From Synchiropus splendidus (Eukaryota; Chordata; Actinopteri; Syngnathiformes; Callionymidae): DNA of 64,000 nucleotides. The stretch lies in contig NC_071347.1 in the NCBI RefSeq assembly GCF_027744825.2, positions 21,152,001 through 21,216,000 on the forward strand, written 5' to 3'. A program made the position numbers and the translations under genes. Below the pieces are notes generated by a model. That model had not been told where the DNA came from. It made no database searches and worked only from the letters and a program-made list of their open reading frames with translations. Positions 21,001 through 33,925 of the stretch are shown piece by piece (position 1 is the first letter of the stretch; each line of letters starts with the position of its first letter).

Positions 21001-24000
21001 CATGTCGGTGCCGGAGCCAGTTCAGTGCTTATGTGACTACACATCCAGCGCTGGTGTTAAGTTCCCATTTACGTGGGACGCAGCAGACTTGGCAACCACA
21101 CAATTGTGCGTCTGTGCAGAGAGTGTTTACGAGTCACAGGCACCTGGTGCCCCTGCACTCACCGTTGTGGGACATGCCCACCGAGAGGCACTTCTGGAAA
21201 CGGCAGTATTGGCACTTGTTGCGGTTCTTCTTCTGGATCTTGCAGTGGCGCTCGCACTTGTCGTACTCCAGCTTCAGGCGGATCGTCCTCCGGAAAAATC
21301 CCTGCGGGGGCGACACAGGCTCGATGAGTTCATGCAGCTCAGGCTATGCCGTGCCAGGGCCATTAACCGAGGTGTGACTCGCGTCACGTAACAACTGTCT
21401 CGAGTCAAAGAGCTGCTGAAGAGCAAATAAAAATGGATGAACCCGCCACAACCTTGCTGCAGAAGCAGATCAATAACTCAACCTGTGAGGTCATGGTATG
21501 TTGTGTTACAGCTGTCTTCTCATCTGCCAACGCTTATCTGCGGCTGTGTTCCTCTCCGGTTCTGAACAAGAATGTAGACCTGATCTCTTCATCTGGTCTA
21601 GAGTCAGCATGACAGTGCACTTGGAGACATCTGGACAGTCTGGTTCTTTCAAGGATTCTTCAGTCCTTTCGTCATTTGGAGAAGCCTCTTTTAGCTATTA
21701 TGGCCTGCATCTGTGAGCCACAACGGTGTGAACATATACCGTGTTTCCACTGAGTGGTCTAGTCACCGGATTCTTTTCTCCAGGCCTGTCCTCGCAGAGG
21801 GGACACCCCTTTTTTGGGGCACAGGTACGTGGACAGTGACGTTCGTGGGTAAGACAGTAGCATTAGCGACGATGGATGTGTAAAATGCTAATTTATAGGG
21901 CGAAATGTATTGGAGGGAATTGTGGCCTTACCTTGCCCGTTTGTGACCCCCATGCGAAGCGCACCAAGAAATGGTCGGGCACAACTGTTTACTACTTAAT
22001 TTAAGGAGTTTCGCGGGGTTTTATGACCAGACTTTTACGCTCAAATACACCCCATTTTCCTCTCCTTCCCTCTAGTTCTTCGGCGAAACTGCTTTTGCTA
22101 TTATCTCTACTATATAACCACTAGGGGTCGCTGAGCCTTGGACACAATTCCGGGCCATGAATGGATGCTACTCTGTTTACAAAAATATGGTGGTCATTCT
22201 GTGTGATATTTAATACTTTCTTTATTTATATTTTGCCGTGTCTCCTTCACTTATCTGAAGGACATCATTTACTGAGAACACACATCTGGATATGTCCAGT
22301 CTCCTGAGACATCTATTTTGGGCTTCAGCTTCTGATGAAGAGCAGCACTTCCGCTGCAGTAAACATACATCGGTATCATATTTCCGAGGCTCCATGTCCT
22401 CTCAGCAATAAGTGCCAGGATCAAGTTTGTTCCAGTTCTCAGGGGAACAATCGCAGGCAGGTGCAGCAGAGCACCAGGCAGTGATGCAGAAGGTTCATCT
22501 GCACTTGGCAAGGTCACCAGAAAGGCCAACACGAGGTGGGTCCCCGTCGCGCCGCCACCTTCCTCGGCCGAGGACTCAACCAGACCCAGACGGAACAAGA
22601 TTACACAGGATTACTTATGAAAGCTTTGAGCACTAGTTAAGTAACTCTCACCCACTGACCTCGCCGTCCTCACGTGCACACACCTGCGTATTTTTAGAAA
22701 AAGGCTGACAGAAAAGCAGCGGATGCCAAATGGGCTGCATGCCAAGGCCACTGGTGGCCGTCACTGTTAAGGGCAAGTGGGTCCAAACCACTTTTCCAAC
22801 ACGGAAATAGAAAAGAGCCCGATCACAAATGACACCAACCGGAGCTGCAGATTTGCTTCAGCGGCCATTGCTGACTTATTCCATTATTTTCTCAGCTTAG
22901 CTGCTCCACTTTGAAGCACGTGTCGGAACAGGGAGTGATACCAGGCCGGACCCAGCAGGGCAAGAGCAAGGCCGGCCTCACATTAATTTCATACAGTGAC
23001 TGAAAAACTCACGTCCATCTTGTGGCCTTGGACACGTTGGATGTTGGAGCGGAGGTCAGTTTGTGCTCTGACGATGAACAGTCTGTTTTCCGTCCCCGTG
23101 TGAAAGCATTCTTCAGCCTCAGTAGTACAAAGGACACCAGGATATTGACTGGCTGAATGCAACACTTCAAATACCGAAACATTGTTTTTTTTTTGTTTTT
23201 TTTTAAATGAAATGTTCTATCGAGTTGTTTTAAACATTGAAATATATTTTTGAATAATTGACTTGAGTAATCTGTATATTGAATGGTTGAATTCTTTTTA
23301 TTGAATAACTCAGTTATTTCAATATATATATTTTTTTAATAACTGAATTTCAATTTTTTAATATTTTCAAAATGAAAGATTTTTTAGACAGAGTTTTCTA
23401 TTCTAATTCCAATTATGGAAAAAATATTTCCTTAATTCAATATTTTAAAATAGCCTACACAGCCTTTTAAATGCAATACAAAACTGCTACTCGATCCAAC
23501 TTTCAGCCAGTGATGCAACGTGCTGACAATCATGGGACGATGCAACTGGTCAGTCAATTGAATTGCACAAGGTGGATTTTTACTTAATTTACAGGGCTAC
23601 AAATTGAAAAATATTGAATTGGGAACATTCATTTCTGAATAGTTGGAATTAGAATATCAAACTATGTGTAAAAAAATCTATTATTCTGATAATATTTAAA
23701 CTTCGAAATTCATTCAAATGAATAAATTAAAAAATATTCAACCTTTCAACGTGGAATTCATTGAATTCAATTATTCAATTGAAACAAATTCAACCTTTTC
23801 AGTCCACAGATTACTGAATGCAACTCTCCAATATCCTGACGGCGCTGACATACTCCCAAACAGTCGAGTGGAGTTTGTTCTGAGGTGTCTCAGGTCGCTC
23901 TCCAGCGCGACCCGTCAACGATTAACTCTGATAACACGGCCTCAACTGAAGGACAAGTTTGTTAGTCACAGAGTGAGTTATCGTCTGTTCTGTGTCACGG

Positions 24001-27000
24001 CGGCCTCCACTTCCTCGTCCTCGACCTTCACTCGGAACAAAAATACAATAACATTGACTGAAAGAGATCAATGAAGACCTGAAACATGACCGGCCGCCAG
24101 GTCTACACGTACAGCTGACTTATCTTTGTCTTCCGACACGGTGTGACGTGTCTGAAGAGGAAAACACTGTCCACAGTCAGAGTTGTGCGAGTGAACACAC
24201 AGACACACACTCGCACTCTCAGCACCAAACACAGCAGGGCAGTGCCAGAGAATGGAGTGGACGTGCAGGTGTGGGGTCCACATCCCTGGTCTCACCTTGC
24301 AGCCTTCGCAGGCGTGGACTCCGTAGTGGTAGCCCGATGCTCGGTCAGCACACACCCGACACTCCAGGCTGAGCGTGGAGCTGGAGGATGACAAGTCTTC
24401 CTGGCTGGCTGCGATGCCGTACACCACGGAGGACGGACTGGACGCCGGGGTCAACGCATCTGCAACCGAGGACAGCGGTGTTGTCACAGCCATGACCGCA
24501 GGAAATGACATCACATTTGAAATCTCACAGTAAAAGCCACCACATCTCTGCTGCTCCATCAGACTTCCATCAAAAACTACTTCCATAAAGCAGTAATGTT
24601 CTTCTAGGTCAGGCTTTCAGCTAGGAGGCTGTGAACTGGGAAAAAATGGACACCTCCTGTGCAGACAAGACCTGGGCAAAGTGCGGCCCGGGGGCCCAAT
24701 ACGGCCCTTTGATTGTATTTATTTGGCCCTCCAGGAATCAGAGTAAAACTTTAAAACTGATGTTGTTGTCTCTGACATTTTTGTGTTGTGCGATGTATTT
24801 TTATTCATTATGATGCAACTGAAATGCAAATTTTTCTTATTTATTAATCGTCTTTTCCGTCGGCTATTTTGGGAGAATTTCTTGTTCCTTAAAATACATC
24901 ACAATTGAAAGTATATTTTTGAAGTGTATGAGACACATTGAGAATCTTTAAATGGAATGTGGTTAAAATGAAATGAAACACAACAAACCAATACTTTCTG
25001 TGCATTTTTAAATGCCCTGCTCCGCATGTCATCACACTAGTTTCCATGGAAAGGCTGTTTCCACCTGGTCATTTCACCAAATATGATCAAAATTCGCAGT
25101 TTCTCAACTCTTTTGCAGCGGTCGCTCGGCCACCATATTTGTTTACTGGTGTAATCCGGTGGTTATCCACATCGCAAGTCACCACACATGCGGCATGATG
25201 GGATGTTTGATGTGGATGACAGGAGGAAATCGCAGATAAGTTCCAAACTTAAAACAATTGTTTACAAAACTAACCCATAGCTTATAAGTCAGAGGAGTAT
25301 TTTGGCGTTTCTGTTGGCACGGAGCGCCTCCACCCGCTCCCCAGGGCCGTGCAGCGAGCTGCGCTGGGGCACATTACACCAGCAAAGTAACTCGACAGGG
25401 ATCAAAAGTCATGTGGTTCTATGTATTTCGCTTGAATGAATGAATGTTTAAATGTGTGAAAGTTTATAAAACAGACTGACACGACTGTTGCCAATCTTGC
25501 ATAAAAAAGAAGCCGAACAAAACTGTCGACATTTAGCTGGTAGTAAGGGAAAGACTCATGATAGTCTGGGAAAACAGCTGCCCAGGAGCCTCCTGCATTT
25601 GAAAGTGTTACGGTGGCAACAGCTACTGAGTTCATCTAAGTTGAAGTTGCTTATTTGACTCAGGTGTTTGTTTTTACAAAAAAGTTATTTTTGTACAAGT
25701 AGATGTTTACAGCCAGTTTTTCTTACAAAGCAAGCTGTTGACATGGCGTGTCCGGGGGGGAATGGGCTGGGGCGGGGTTATGGGTTGAGGCCGTGGCTTT
25801 GTAGCTTGAAGCCTGTTCTAGACGGGTCCAAAACTTTGACCCTGTGGTGTGAGCATCCTTCACAAAGCTTCCCAGCACACGTACGTCCTGGGTCAGCCCC
25901 AGGGCTTCCTCCCAAAGAGACATGCGAGGAACACCAGGGAAGCAGAGTACAGTGAATGCCGGACTAGTGGCTCCATGTCCTACGCGCTGAGGCCAGACGC
26001 TGTGTGGAGGAAACCCTTTGGCTTGTGACTACAGCTGAGTCAAGGGTCAACTCCGCACGAGCTTCAACAGGACGGACCGGTGCAGCTCTGGCCCGGTCTC
26101 TCTCTCGACACTTGTGGACTTCCAACCTGATCGGTTTCTGACTGGTCCACAGTAGAGAAGGCAGACTGACCTCTCTGAACCCGGAGCACCAGCAGAGCCA
26201 TTAAACTCACATCAGGTTCATCCGGAGCGTTGAACACGCTTGATTAGAACTGCAGGCTGAACTTTCCCAGGTGCGTATTTGTGCCAAAAACAAAAGCGGG
26301 GGAGGAGACTCTCAGGCAGAGAGAGGAGCAGGCTCTGGTTTCAGGATTTTCCATTCCTTTTCATTGTTTTGGACCTGAGACTTTGACGTTAGCGCAGCTC
26401 AACACTAATTCTGGAGGAGGAGCTCCGGTCAACTTCATCTGCTAATGTGGATGCAGCCGCTCCTCCGGCCGGCGGGTTTCATCGCCCCCAACAATCCACC
26501 ATCAAAGCACGAGAAGACCGAGTCATTGGCCTTCTGCTGTGACCGAGCCTGAAGGAGCGGCCACTCGGCACTTCACAAAATTACATAACCGCCCGCTCTG
26601 TGCGTCAGAGAGGCGGGACCAGAGGGGCGAGGTGGGGGCGGCGATCAGGGGTGAGACGGGGGTCTGCACCGCTCCTGAATCAGAGTGATCCAGTCAAGTT
26701 CATTTCTGGAGGCCTCCCACAAAGATGCCTGTATTTCGCAACACAGAACTGAAGCGTCCAGACAAAGAGGAGTCAGTGTTGGGCAAGGCGCCGCTCTCCT
26801 TCCTCACACTCACGACAGGTCATGGGACCCAGCGACGGCGTGTGAGGGGAGGATAGTTGGCGGACTCGTACGTGCGCACAAATAGACCTGGCCGGTGGCA
26901 CCGAGTCAGAGCCACATGAGTTGGGTGAGAGAGTGGGAATGAGAAGAACTTGGCAGCGGCGCCGAGTCTCAGCTGACAGAGGAGCATGCTAGTGTTCCTG

Positions 27001-27726
27001 CTGCTCTTGTCTTTCATCCCAAACAAGCCATAAATCCAGGGCACTTTTCCATGACATCATCACGTTTCATGACTCACCGCCCGGACGCAGAATTATCTGT
27101 AAATCACTCCCAGGTTCTCTATTACTGCATGGACGGGTGAGGTGGAAAATTGCTGGACGGTTATCAAGTTTGGGGCGCGAGAGGAACCCGTCCCCTCCAA
27201 CCACCGGAAAACAAGAGAACAACAAAGACAGTAGACTCCCAAAACCTCATTTTGGGGTGGATTGTTTGTCTTCCAGAGCTCTGACTGAAACCATCCGGGT
27301 GCCCCAACAATGCTCACAAACTGGCACAGACTACCATCATCAACTCTTATCTATTGTTTCCACGAGGCGCCGTGTCCCCTGAAGTGCATGGTGCACCACT
27401 GCCAGGCAAAGTGCCATCACATGTGCATGAGTTTGATGGAAACCAACTGTACTTTTGGTCCCTTCCGGAGCAGAGCAGAGGTGAAACGCTCACACCTAAC
27501 TGCGAACTCGACCATCTTCCTCACCAAGGACGGTGGAGCCCTCGGAGCCATTGCTGGATGACTGGTACTCGGGGCCATCGAAGGAGTCAAGGTCGTCGAT
27601 GGACTGGGAGATGTCCTGGAGCTCCTCCATGCCTCCAATGAAGTCGTCATCGCCACAGAGGGGGCTGCCCAGATCCGGATCCTCCAAGGGTGAGGGGGGA
27701 TGGTAGTGGGTCTCCATGTCGACCAT
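17785..27726 (-). CDS. ppara: Peroxisome proliferator-activated receptor alpha, six coding exons
   Basis: This ligand-activated nuclear receptor pairs with RXR on DR1 sites and switches on fatty-acid oxidation genes. Exons 27726-27525, 24459-24296, 21301-21163, 18812-18613, 18550-18097 and 18029-17785 join to 1404 nt in frame, or 467 residues (human 468). Every junction is GT-AG. The N-terminal A/B region is [10 protein letters not shown] to PASSPSS. The DNA-binding domain has zinc ligands C101, C104, C118, C121, C138, C142, C152 and C155, with P-box CEGCKGFFRR and the three-residue D-box spacing typical of PPARs. A hinge follows, then the ligand-binding domain from about 236 to 467. H439 and Y463 correspond to ligand contacts H440 and Y464 of the human protein. 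The AF-2 helix ends in [10 protein letters not shown]. The A/B region and hinge fit alpha better than delta or gamma. Which teleost alpha duplicate this is cannot be told. Confidence 0.97.
18097..18550 (-). CDS. ppara: ppara coding exon, main ligand-binding domain
   Basis: 454 nt. It encodes [20 protein letters not shown] through [40 protein letters not shown] and [20 protein letters not shown]. This includes the helix 3 coactivator-groove region. The following intron is 67 bp and carries a CA run. Confidence 0.97.
18613..18812 (-). CDS. ppara: ppara coding exon with hinge and start of ligand domain
   Basis: 200 nt. It encodes [18 protein letters not shown] through [16 protein letters not shown] to GKTSTP. 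The acceptor is CTCTGCAG and the donor is GTGGGT. The next intron is only 62 bp. Confidence 0.96.
18813..21162 (-). other. ppara: ppara intron, 2350 bp
   Basis: Bounded by a GTGAGT donor and a CTCTGCAG acceptor on the minus strand. The only structure noted inside is the palindrome at 19200. No other gene is seen. Confidence 0.8.
19200..19217. repeat. Perfect 18-bp palindrome
   Basis: CCCCGTAACGTTACGGGG equals its own reverse complement, with no spacer. It lies in a ppara intron next to a G-rich run at 19214-19233. Confidence 0.85.
21163..21301 (-). CDS. ppara: ppara coding exon with second zinc finger
   Basis: 139 nt. It encodes [20 protein letters not shown] and continues [13 protein letters not shown] to SVGMSHN, the recognition-helix base and second finger. 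The acceptor is CCCCGCAG and the donor is GTGAGT. Confidence 0.97.
21302..24295 (-). other. ppara: ppara intron, 2994 bp
   Basis: Bounded by GTGAGA and CCCCGCAG on the minus strand. About 700 bp of it (23138-23838) is a distinct AT-rich inverted-repeat-bounded block listed separately. No other gene is seen. Confidence 0.8.
23138..23838. mobile_element. Possible AT-rich transposon-like block, 701 bp
   Basis: CAGGATATTG at 23138-23147 and its exact inverse CAATATCCTG at 23829-23838 bound an AT-rich block full of TTGAAT and ATTCAA words. The flanks show no clear target duplication. GAATGCAAC also occurs just inside both ends, in direct orientation. It may be a decayed nonautonomous DNA element or simple AT-rich DNA. 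Confidence 0.35.
24296..24459 (-). CDS. ppara: ppara coding exon with first zinc finger
   Basis: 164 nt. It encodes [14 protein letters not shown], a serine-rich stretch, and the first finger [20 protein letters not shown] ending GCK. The acceptor is GGTTGCAG and the donor is GTGAGA. Confidence 0.96.
24460..27524 (-). other. ppara: ppara intron, 3065 bp
   Basis: Bounded by GTGAGG and GGTTGCAG on the minus strand. It contains a hAT-like terminus at 24663. No other gene is supported. Confidence 0.8.
24663..24735. mobile_element. hAT/Charlie-like transposon terminus
   Basis: GACCTGGGCAAAGTGCGGCC followed by CGGGGGCCCAATACGGCCC closely resembles the terminal sequence of Charlie-type hAT elements, which read like GGTGGGCAAACTACGGCCCG. 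Only this end was recognised; the other end and a target duplication were not found. Confidence 0.5.
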
Positions 27727-27767
27727 CGCGGTGGAGGAGCCTGCTGGTGGCACTTTCACTCATCAGA
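27525..27767 (-). CDS. ppara: ppara first coding exon, with 41 nt of 5' UTR
   Basis: The acceptor CTGTCTGCAG precedes 27767. The start ATG is at 27726-27724. An earlier out-of-frame ATG in the exon, near 27763, would open a short upstream frame. The exon encodes the acidic AF-1 region [10 protein letters not shown] to GSTVL, 67 residues, and ends with G before the donor GTGAGG. The presence of an acceptor shows that at least one noncoding exon lies further upstream. Confidence 0.93.
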
Positions 27768-30700
27768 CTGCAGACAGAGCAAAGAGAGGAGGTCAATGAT
27801 GCGACAGAAGAAGCGCTAGCTTGTTTCACATTAGCACAGGGGGCAGCACAAGTTCCACACAGGACTGAAGGGCAACAGCGTTGTCTCTTCAATCCGCTGA
27901 GCTCTTCAATCCACACTCTGCAACCTTGCAAGTCGCGCTGGAGGACGCGAGAGAGGGCGTGAATGTAGGTCACTGGCTCAGGCTCCGCTGCACTTGGCCA
28001 CAAATAGACCCTTCAGACCGGCCTGTAGTCGGAGGAGGTTTTGCTGAATGGCAGCGCAGAAACCATGGGAGGAGCGGCGAAGCCAGACTTCTCAGAGCCG
28101 AAGCAGCCTTGCGTCACAATTTCATAGCAGCGAGTGTAAACTAGGTCAAGCTGCAGTAAGCCGTCTGCCGCGCTAAGAACATCAAACCAGAGCGAGAGGA
28201 GGAAGTCGGGGTCTCAGGTATGAAGCTTTCAGACGGCAGCTGGTGGTCCACCTCAGCCACGACACAACCCCGCGCATGGGCCACCATATCTGGAGCGAAA
28301 GATAAGCCGCTGATAGCAGCTGGACGTGAGATGGTCTTGAATGTTCGAAACGACAGAGAAGCAATGATGAACCGACCTTTGCCTTGGTGACAGCTCGTAC
28401 CATTGAAATCATCACACAAGATACAAAGAACACTCCAAGTCAGGCAGGACGGATGTGTTTGAGGCCATCTCACATGGGTCTCCAGCAGCTTCCTCTTCCA
28501 GTCTGAGACTAGTCTCCAAAGATGGTGGTCACGGAAAACCCAAGCTTTCCAGGGTGTCCCCCAATATGTGCCCCTTGATAAGGGTTCCACTACATTGCAC
28601 TGCAAAATTACTATTTTTCCACCAGGCTAAATTCAGGGCCTTTATCTCCAAGTTTGGTGTGGAAAGCTAATCTCACTCCTTCACCTTTGAGCTTGACTTT
28701 TTTCCACCTCAATCTTGAACTCTATATTAACGGGAACAATCATTCTAAAATGGTCCAAAACTCCGTGAGAAAATCCATTGACGGACAACATGGTCCACAA
28801 AGGTCGCCTGGAAACGCATGGTCATTGGGTCAGCATCTCCACAGAGGTATAAAAATCACACGGGACATCGGCCCCAAGTCCTTGGATCTCAGCTCTGTTC
28901 TGAGGAAGAGTTGGGAAGAGGGTGCGTTTCTCCAAGACGTGGGAGGAAAGATGGAGCTAACATCTTTCCTGGGGGAGCGGGTTGGTTCATGTCACTTTAT
29001 CTCAGCTCGAGCTCATGAGCCGCTTCAATGCCTGTGATGTATGGCGTGATTGTTGGGGGAGGGGTGGGCGGGTGAAGCTACTCCGTTTAAATCCATGGGA
29101 CACTATGGATTATCTACACTCCACATCAACAACCCAAGCACCGCACGTTCAGGCACATGTAACCTCGCGTCACGTGACCTTGCTCATCCTCCTCTCGCTG
29201 TGTCTGAAGCAGGGCACCAGAAAGGTCTTGACCTACAGGACAAAGCTTTGCCGTCACCGTGGCAACCCCAGTTCCCTCCCTCTGCCGTTGTCCGATAAAG
29301 ACATTAAAGTAGCTTAGCAGAGTCTTTTTCCACTCCGTGTCCCGCCCCCGCTCTCAAAGACCCTCACTGTCTCCAGGCTCGGTGTGTGTGTTTACATTCA
29401 GAAGCTCCATGATGGTGACAACAAAGAGCAGGCCTGCGGCAGGGCTGCAGGTTGTGGCTCAGCGGTTCAGCGGAGGACGTGCGTCAGGAATGTTGTTTAA
29501 ATAGCTCCACAAGCATTCTCCGGGCCGCATTCCATCATCGGCGTCCCATCTTTCTCTGGACTAGAGTCCTCCTCCGCCATGTGAAGGAGGTCGAGATTAG
29601 GAGGTCATCCACCAGTCAACACAAGAGAAACAAGTGTTTGTCCACAGAAAAAAAGTCCTATTAGTTCTATCTGTGTGTGTCACATATCACACAAGGGAAG
29701 TTCGGCGTGATGTCAGTCGGATATTGGACAAAGGAAGAAGACAAACGCAAACAACCTACAGAAAAAAAAAACACAAATTAAACACAAAAACTAGAAAACC
29801 TTTCAACCATGAAAAAAAAAAAAAGATAATAATAAAATGGGACGCAGCCTAACAAGAAGCTGGGAGGTTTTGACATTTAGTGAATTAGTTTTTAACCCCA
29901 ACCATGAGCAGTAACTCTCTGTCCAACATGTCCAACTGGATGAGCAGCTTCAGTTCTGCAGGCGTGTAACTGTCATATACTTATGATGGTGTTTCTTTCT
30001 GGATGTTTCCGCTGAAAAAGATGCCAAAACTCCACCATCATCATGTCCACGTCCATGATGTGTAATGTGTTTTCCGATGTTACCACTTCCTTTTAATATG
30101 ATGGATCACGTGAGATTTGATCTTGAAAAAAAGAGATGATCATTCTGGAGGCATGGCAGCTGAGATGATCGAGACCTGAATGGCAACAACCAACCAACAA
30201 AAGACTGGAGCCACAAGCACAGAGGCGGCAGCCCAGATGAGTTTGCCAGTGGGAACGTCAGTCTGTCAGTGAGTATATTGAATCTCTTAACATTTCACCA
30301 TATTTCTCACCGCACAGGGAAGAGTCACAGGGTCAAATGGCCCCTCACACACCAGTCACACTTCTCCATCACACACACACACTCAACCAAGGTGATCCCA
30401 CTTCTGACACCATTTGTCCACCACGAGTCCAGAACTGGGCTTGAAACCTGGTCTTCGCTGCCAAAGGCGCCGTCACAAGGATCCTTGTTACTAGGTAAAC
30501 ATCTAGATGGACAGGATGTCTGTGGTGAATGTATCACTTGAAAAAGCCAAGAAACTTTAAGTTGCCTGCGTGAAAACTCCTGAGCGCTACCTAGCTGAGC
30601 AGGCGCCACTTTATTCTAATTTGCTTGTGAAGACAACAAGGAGGTTTGTCAAGTGCTTTCATGAGCTCCAGTATTCCATTGAGCAGCGGCGAGTGAAGTG

Positions 30701-32985
30701 CAAGTATAAAACAGGATGTGCTCTCCAAGGCGAGCTGCGGGGGAGGCGCCGCCGGCTGAATACTAAACGGCTTTGCTACGCTCCAGTCATAGTAACAGTG
30801 GGTCATTCAGAGATCCACCGGAGGCCGGTTTGCTCAGCGAAGCAAACATTTATGTTGATTTAAAACACGCCAGCAAGATCAGGTTTTTAGGACTCGACGG
30901 AGCTGGCACGGTGGGAAGAGCCGTCAGCTTGCTGTGGATGATGTCTCTCTCATGGCTGAGCAGCTCTTGGTGTGACGCAAAAAACAAAAGTTTCAGACGC
31001 GATGCTTTGACTGAAGCTGAATATCTGTCCAGTTTGTTTATCAGCTAGCAAAGACAGCAGCTAATGACTTGGGCTATATTTCACAGCAAAAGCTGAAGCA
31101 GGTATTTCAGTCATTATTCACGGTTTGTGCAACTTAACAACCTTCTCCGATATCATGGACCAACTGTATCATTCTTGTTCGTCAAAGACTGCACTTTCAC
31201 CTGGTAATAAGCAGCTAGCATGATTATTAGCAACATGGCTGCCTTGGGTTTCAAAGATGACTTCATGCATGTGGCAGAAGGTGGATCACCAGCTTTAAAG
31301 AGTAAAACATATTTAGCTGCTCTGCATTGTTGTAAATTATAAACTATCTTGAGAACCATAAATAGCCAAGCTACTTTGGTCAACAGATCTGTGGACTAGC
31401 GAGTTAGCTAGCGTTGACAGGCCGAGCGACATGCAATCGTGAATCTTAATCCACATTTATTTGTCAACATCGCTTTGTATGTTTGGCTAAACACCTGTAT
31501 CCAGATTAAAAGTACAAAAACAACAAAACCACATTAGCACAAAAGCTAATCCCAAACTTAGCTGGCTAGTTAGCGCAGCGATCAATCGCTGTGCTAGTTT
31601 TCATTCATTCTGAATGGACTGTCCTCTGCATGGCCCAATATCATTCATAAAATCCTTGAGTTGAATATTTAGCATGATGCATGTAGTACAGCCTGCAGTT
31701 AGAGCCAGCATGCAAGCAATGCTATATTATGCTATATTAATATAGTGCCTTGTTAGAGGGTTCTTCGACTAGTTACAGCATCAGTTTTCAGTGAATCTCT
31801 TCAAGCAACACTGGTGTCGTGACTGAAACATCCCGAACCCGATCGCAATTGGGATCGAACCGGGAATTTGACAAAGAAATCGAATTGATTTGGGAAATCG
31901 GGATGAATACGCAGCTCTGGTGACGGAGCGTGTGTGTGTACACATGACTTCAATGTCAGGTCACCAAGCTGAAATGAGAACGTCCTCTTCCTCCTCCTCC
32001 TCGCTGACTTCCTCTACTTACTATATACAGTTTTAGGGGCCATAGAACACACATTTTAAGGTCAAATATCATGATTAAGTCATGGATATAATCCCACAAT
32101 GAAGTGAAACTCCCAGTGTTTTTAAACCCCCACGACTCAAAAAATGACAATAAAAACACAACCGTCTTTCGTAAGGCAGCGCCGCGGCTGGCTTGCGATC
32201 GATGTCCGGATATTCATGTTTGTGTCGTCTTTCCGAGGGAGTCACCACTGACATGCGTTTCACCGAAACTATGAAGCGGTTCCTTGACATCTGTAAACAT
32301 TCTGAGATAAACTTCACAAATGATGTCATCGACCACCACTTTCCATCAGTTCTCATGAGGCCCAGAGATGTTTTTGTTCCGGAACATGAGACGCCGCTGA
32401 TCGATTACAAGTCAATAGCATAGAGAAATGGAAGAAATCCAGCGCCTACCTTCCCGACCAGAGACCTGCGGCGTGTCCTCTGACACCATGACGCGTCCAA
32501 GCACTTTTTAACAGCCTGTTTTATCATTGTGTGCGTGTGTTAAAGACAGGTTAATGGTTAATCCGTGCTGCGGCCTGAGTGCTGACAGGCCTCGGAGCTG
32601 GAAGCCACTAAAGCAGAACCGCTGGCTGCACGTTTGTCTGAGGACTTCCGCGATCTGGGCCGGTACCAGGCCGACAGAGCAAACACTTGAGCCAACCTTT
32701 ATCACGGGCAGCTGATACAGAGGCCGGCGCCCTTCTTATCGCCAAGGGGACTGACCAAAGTACAGTCTGTGGCTGTGATGGACAGTCAACTCTCGCCGAG
32801 GCCGACACCTCTCTCATCCCGGCGCAAGGAGTGGTGAGGAGGAGGAGGGAAGCCAGATGAAATGAGACTGAGAGTGAGGAGTCGGGATGGGCAATACGGA
32901 CCAAAAAAAGTTATTGTGATAAATGTTGGAATTTCTGCGATAACGACAATTCTCACGATAAATTTTCTATTCCAGTATTGAAAAA
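27768..32985 (-). other. ppara: Upstream ppara sequence, probably 5' intron
   Basis: The first coding exon has an acceptor, so sequence to its right should be intron leading to noncoding 5' exons. No such exon can be picked with confidence by eye. A degenerate repeat at 31815-31915 is listed separately. Short open frames on both strands resemble nothing known. Confidence 0.45.
31815..31915. repeat. Interspersed repeat fragment, copy 1
   Basis: The succession TGACTGAAACATCCCGAACC, ATCG, ATCGAACCGG, AATCG, TTTGGGAA reappears with changes at 43118-43205. The two fragments belong to one dispersed family. Termini were not defined. Confidence 0.5.
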
Positions 32986-32989
32986 ATAA

Positions 32990-33925
32990 ACAGTTCTGTC
33001 CATAACTGTGTATTCCAGAGAGAAAGGGTGAGAAGAAGGCAAAGTGAGAAGAAGAAAAAGAAGGCAACGTGTGAAGAAAAAAGCAAAATAAGAAGAAAAG
33101 TGACCCAAAAAGACCGAAAAGTGGGAAGAAGAAGGCAAAGTGAGAAGAAAAAGAAATAAAAGTGAGAAGAAGAAAGAGAAGTGAGAAGAAGAAAAAGAAG
33201 GCAAAGTGAGAAGAAAGAGATGAAAAAATGCAAAGCGAGAAGAAAAAGGCAAAGTGAGTAGAAGAAAGAGAAGAAAAGAAGGCAAAGCGAGAAGAAAGAG
33301 ATGAAAAAATGCAAAGCGAGAAGAAAAAGGCAAGGTGAGTAGAAGACAGAGAAGAAAAGAAGGCAAAGTGAGAAGAAGAAAGAGAAGAAAATTTAGGCAA
33401 AGTGAGAAGAAAGAGATGAAAAAAGGCAAAGCGAGAAGAAAAAGGCAAAGTGAGTAGAAGAAAGAGAAGAAACGAAGGCAAAGTGAGAAGAAGAAAGAAG
33501 AAAAGGCAAAGCGAGAAGAAAAAGAAATCAAAGTGAGAAGAAGAGAAAGAAGTATAAGTGTGAAGAAGAAAAAGATAAGAAAAGAAGACAAAGCGAGAAG
33601 AAGAAAGAGAAGAAAAGAAGGCAAAGCGAGAAGTAAACGAGAGAAGAAAAAGAAGGCAAAGTGAGAAGGAAAAGAAATCAAAGTGGCAAAGTGAGAAGAA
33701 AGAAGAAAAGAAGGCAAAGTGAGAAGAAAGAGAAGAAAAATACAGCAAAGTGGGAAGGAAAAGGCAAAATGAGAAAAAGGAAAATGAGAAGAAAAAGGCA
33801 GAGTGAGAAGAAGAAAAGGAAGAAGTCAATTGGAGAAGAAAAAAGCAAAATGAGAAAAAAGGAAAGTGAGAAGACAAAGGCAAAATTAGAAGAAGACAGA
33901 GTGAGAAGAAGAAGAAAGAGAAGAA
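32990..33925. repeat. Polypurine tract, about 930 bp
   Basis: The plus strand is almost wholly A and G, built from irregular reiterations of GGCAAAGTGAGAAGAAGAAA. Rare pyrimidines sit mostly at the C and T of GCAAAGTG. The minus strand therefore opens a 365-codon frame rich in Phe, Leu and Ser that is only a by-product of the repeat. Such tracts can adopt triplex structure. Confidence 0.9.

Noticed and set aside
32786..33883. Minus-strand open frame of 365 codons rich in Phe, Leu and Ser
   Set aside because: It is the complement of the polypurine tract; its composition follows from the repeat, with no protein-like complexity or start context.
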